Assembly (NCBI GenBank): GCA_905372235.1
Contig: CAJPOF010000015.1
Coordinates: 1 to 43,132, forward strand
Length of the DNA stretch: 43,132 bases
Origin: an uncultured Treponema sp.
Lineage (GTDB): Bacteria; Spirochaetota; Spirochaetia; Treponematales; Treponemataceae
Direction of reading: 5' to 3'
Shown: positions 41,665-43,132 of the stretch, in pieces
How the letters are laid out: every line of letters starts with the position of its first letter
Position numbering within the stretch: position 1 is the first letter of the stretch
Program-made: the position numbers and the translations under genes
The notes under the pieces: model-generated
The model's database searches: none
The model's input: only the letters and a program-made list of their open reading frames with translations
Told to the model about the DNA's origin: nothing

Positions 41665-42834
41665 TCAGTTTTCCGTTTCTTCAGGCTGTCCGTATTCGCA
41701 AAAAACTCCGGCAACCCTGCAATGTTCAAGAAGTTCAAGATTTTTTCCATGCTGCTTGTATAGCCGAATCTCTCCGTCGCCCGTTCCGCCCGCAAGAATT
41801 TTTAACGTCTTCCTTTCGCCGTCCGGAAGTTCCCAGTTTCTAAGATAAAGCTGGCGGACAAGGCAGAACACGTCTATATCCAAAATCAGCGACCTGCTGT
41901 TTACGCTCACCGACCAATGAAGTTTTTCTCCGTCTTCAGTTTCCGGCATCTGAATGCAATTCCACGTTGAAGAATACGCCCCCTTCCGTGAATTCGCCGT
42001 AAAAGAATAGGATTTTCCCTCAAGGTTTACAGCAAGCGAAATCCTTCCGTCGTACACCCCCTGAAGGGCAAAACTCGAATTCTGATATGATTTTCCGCTT
42101 ACAAGACTTGCTATGTTCGATGAAGAAAGATGAAACCATTCAGACGGATATGAGCTTCCCCAATTTCTATCGACATAGCCGTATGATTTTCTGGGGATTA
42201 CGTTGTATTCCTTTCCGTCAAGTGTAATTTCCCCTGAAAAAACAGCCTTCGCTCCCGGAATCTGCCAGCTAAGTTCCTTTGTTTTGTAACCGTTTTCAAA
42301 CGACAGCAAAAAATCGTATCTAAGATTCCAGCTCATGCTCCCGGAATCGCAAAGGTATTCTGGATGCTCAGAAACTTCCGAAGGAGAACATTTTACGCTT
42401 CCTTCAAGCGAATTCTCATCAAAACGGCAATCCTTAATCTGAATGTCGAACGAACGCCCCGTATGCACAACGTCATTTACAGGAAAATATCTGCACAACT
42501 GCTTTGCGCCATCCCCTAACGTTCCCGCCCTGAGCACAGTGTACGAAGGAACTACAAGCGTCTCGCTCTTTATTTTTTGAGCAGAATCCGTGCCGGCAAG
42601 CACATGCTGAAGGTCTTCCGCTGAGATTTTTACGCGCGGCTTAAAACCCAAAAGGACATCGGACGGGCTCAACCAAGGATTCAGCATGGCAAACTCAATG
42701 AAAAACATACGCTCATTGCCTGTTGTCTTTTCAAAGGCTAAAAAAACAAACCGCCACAGATTGACACCGTTTTTTTTCAAAGCGCCGCCTAACTGATATT
42801 TCATTGCAGCAAACGCTTTCTGGGTCACGCTCAT
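41665..42834 (-). CDS. Tocopherol-cyclase-like (lipocalin-like) protein
   Basis: 389 aa, no clear signal peptide. The key stretch at 219-236, G-Y-V-D-R-N-W-G-S-S-Y-P-S-E-W-F-H-L, matches the pattern of the tocopherol cyclase family, where E-K-N-W-G and a tryptophan-rich strand are conserved. The N-terminal K-K-N-G-V-N-L-W-R-F-V region and many W/Y-rich strands fit a duplicated lipocalin-like barrel. Plant and cyanobacterial members cyclise tocopherol precursors; spirochaetes make no tocopherol, so this is likely a family member with another hydrophobic substrate. TATAAT abuts the ATG at 42834, so the true start may be the GTG at 42828. Confidence 0.7.
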   Translation of the reverse strand: MSVTQKAFAAMKYQLGGALKKNGVNLWRFVFLAFEKTTGNERMFFIEFAMLNPWLSPSDVLLGFKPRVKISAEDLQHVLAGTDSAQKIKSETLVVPSYTVLRAGTLGDGAKQLCRYFPVNDVVHTGRSFDIQIKDCRFDENSLEGSVKCSPSEVSEHPEYLCDSGSMSWNLRYDFLLSFENGYKTKELSWQIPGAKAVFSGEITLDGKEYNVIPRKSYGYVDRNWGSSYPSEWFHLSSSNIASLVSGKSYQNSSFALQGVYDGRISLAVNLEGKSYSFTANSRKGAYSSTWNCIQMPETEDGEKLHWSVSVNSRSLILDIDVFCLVRQLYLRNWELPDGERKTLKILAGGTGDGEIRLYKQHGKNLELLEHCRVAGVFCEYGQPEETEN

Positions 42835-42902
42835 ATTATAAAAAATCCCCTTCTTTATATATAACTATAAATTCGGCGTAAAACTGAAGATTATTAAGAA
42901 AT

Positions 42903-43124
42903 TCAATCGCTGAAAAGCTTATCTATTTTTTTATCAACATCCTTGGCTTCTTTAGGGAAATTTTCGTCAAGGAATTCAAAACAGTCCACAGCCGCACGCT
43001 GGGCATGCTCATACCAAATTGAATAAAGTTCAGACTTTATGTCATCGCCGGGATAGGGGGCACCCTGAACGTCCGAAACCAGTTGTCTCAACATATCCAC
43101 GCACTGCTTAGTTTTCTTGTCCAT
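42903..43124 (-). CDS. Small acidic protein of unknown function, possibly partial at the window edge
   Basis: 73 aa from the ATG at 43124. The frame is still open at the window edge 8 bases upstream, and no ribosome site is visible, so the start may lie outside. It is soluble and helical in appearance, with many D, E and K (C-V-D-M-L-R-Q-L-V-S-D-V, then A-A-V-D-C-F-E-F-L-D-E-N-F). I do not recognise the family. It lies 68 bases from the tocopherol-cyclase-like gene on the same strand. Confidence 0.6.
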   Translation of the reverse strand: MDKKTKQCVDMLRQLVSDVQGAPYPGDDIKSELYSIWYEHAQRAAVDCFEFLDENFPKEAKDVDKKIDKLFSD

Positions 43125-43132
43125 TACATTCT

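Noticed and set aside
42835..42840. TATAAT directly before the tocopherol-cyclase-like ATG as another leaderless case
   Set aside because: No -35 box fits and the ATG would precede the start of transcription; only the GTG at 42828 would match, so I did not count it.

Overview
The window looks like a chromosomal segment from a spirochaete of the genus Treponema, probably a host-associated or gut species. Supporting features are a thiamine ABC operon under a TPP riboswitch (an arrangement known in T. denticola), a GTP-type PEP carboxykinase, a MoxR/DUF58/BatA-BatB aerotolerance cluster, chemotaxis genes cheR-cheB, a FliL-like protein, and a moderately AT-rich sequence with many A and T runs. 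The genus call is inference from gene content; no rRNA or other phylogenetic marker is present. I see no tRNA, rRNA, CRISPR array, transposase or prophage.

Layout. 255-7868 (minus strand) is a tightly coupled Bat operon: moxR, DUF58, a BatD-like membrane protein, batA, a batB-batC fusion, a second BatD-like protein with an SH3-like tail, and a small Smr-domain protein. 7956-10991 (plus) holds an aminotransferase overlapping an orphan solute-binding lipoprotein, then a small unknown protein. A NhaD/ArsB-type permease (minus) and a cytoplasmic GH13 amylase (plus) diverge from a 128-base promoter region. 14410-17972 (minus) is purE-mutS2-unknown. 18144-21462 (plus) is promoter, TPP riboswitch, thiB-thiP-thiQ. 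21582-27932 (plus) carries an orphan D12 adenine methylase, a histidine phosphatase, rlmE, a LysM/M23 peptidase, a membrane GGDEF cyclase, hflX and a FliL-like gene. 27941-30843 (minus) is lptC-lptA-lptB plus a small putative outer-membrane protein. 31062-33110 (minus) is cheR-cheB. A 378-base gap rich in inverted repeats leads to a membrane-bound LuxR-type regulator (plus). Then come an anchored exonuclease/phosphatase-fold enzyme and pckG (both minus), a 416-base gap with a GC-rich repeat-like block, parE (plus), a CPA2 antiporter, a tocopherol-cyclase-like protein and a small unknown (all minus).

The most unusual signal is regulatory. Several unrelated genes have a -10 box (four of five with a -35 box at exactly 17 bases) only 6-10 bases before the ATG and no Shine-Dalgarno sequence, which predicts leaderless mRNAs. 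Operon-internal genes next to them have normal GGAGG-type sites. Other points worth a second look are thiP, whose homology runs upstream of its first canonical start codon; a perfect 19-bp inverted repeat between cheR and the LuxR-type gene; a batB-batC fusion that keeps an internal lipoprotein signal; a PurE lacking a normally conserved histidine; and a tocopherol-cyclase-like protein in a spirochaete.

Coordinates of starts were adjusted where a ribosome binding site or promoter argued against the longest reading frame. All family assignments are from motif recognition by eye; no database search was run.
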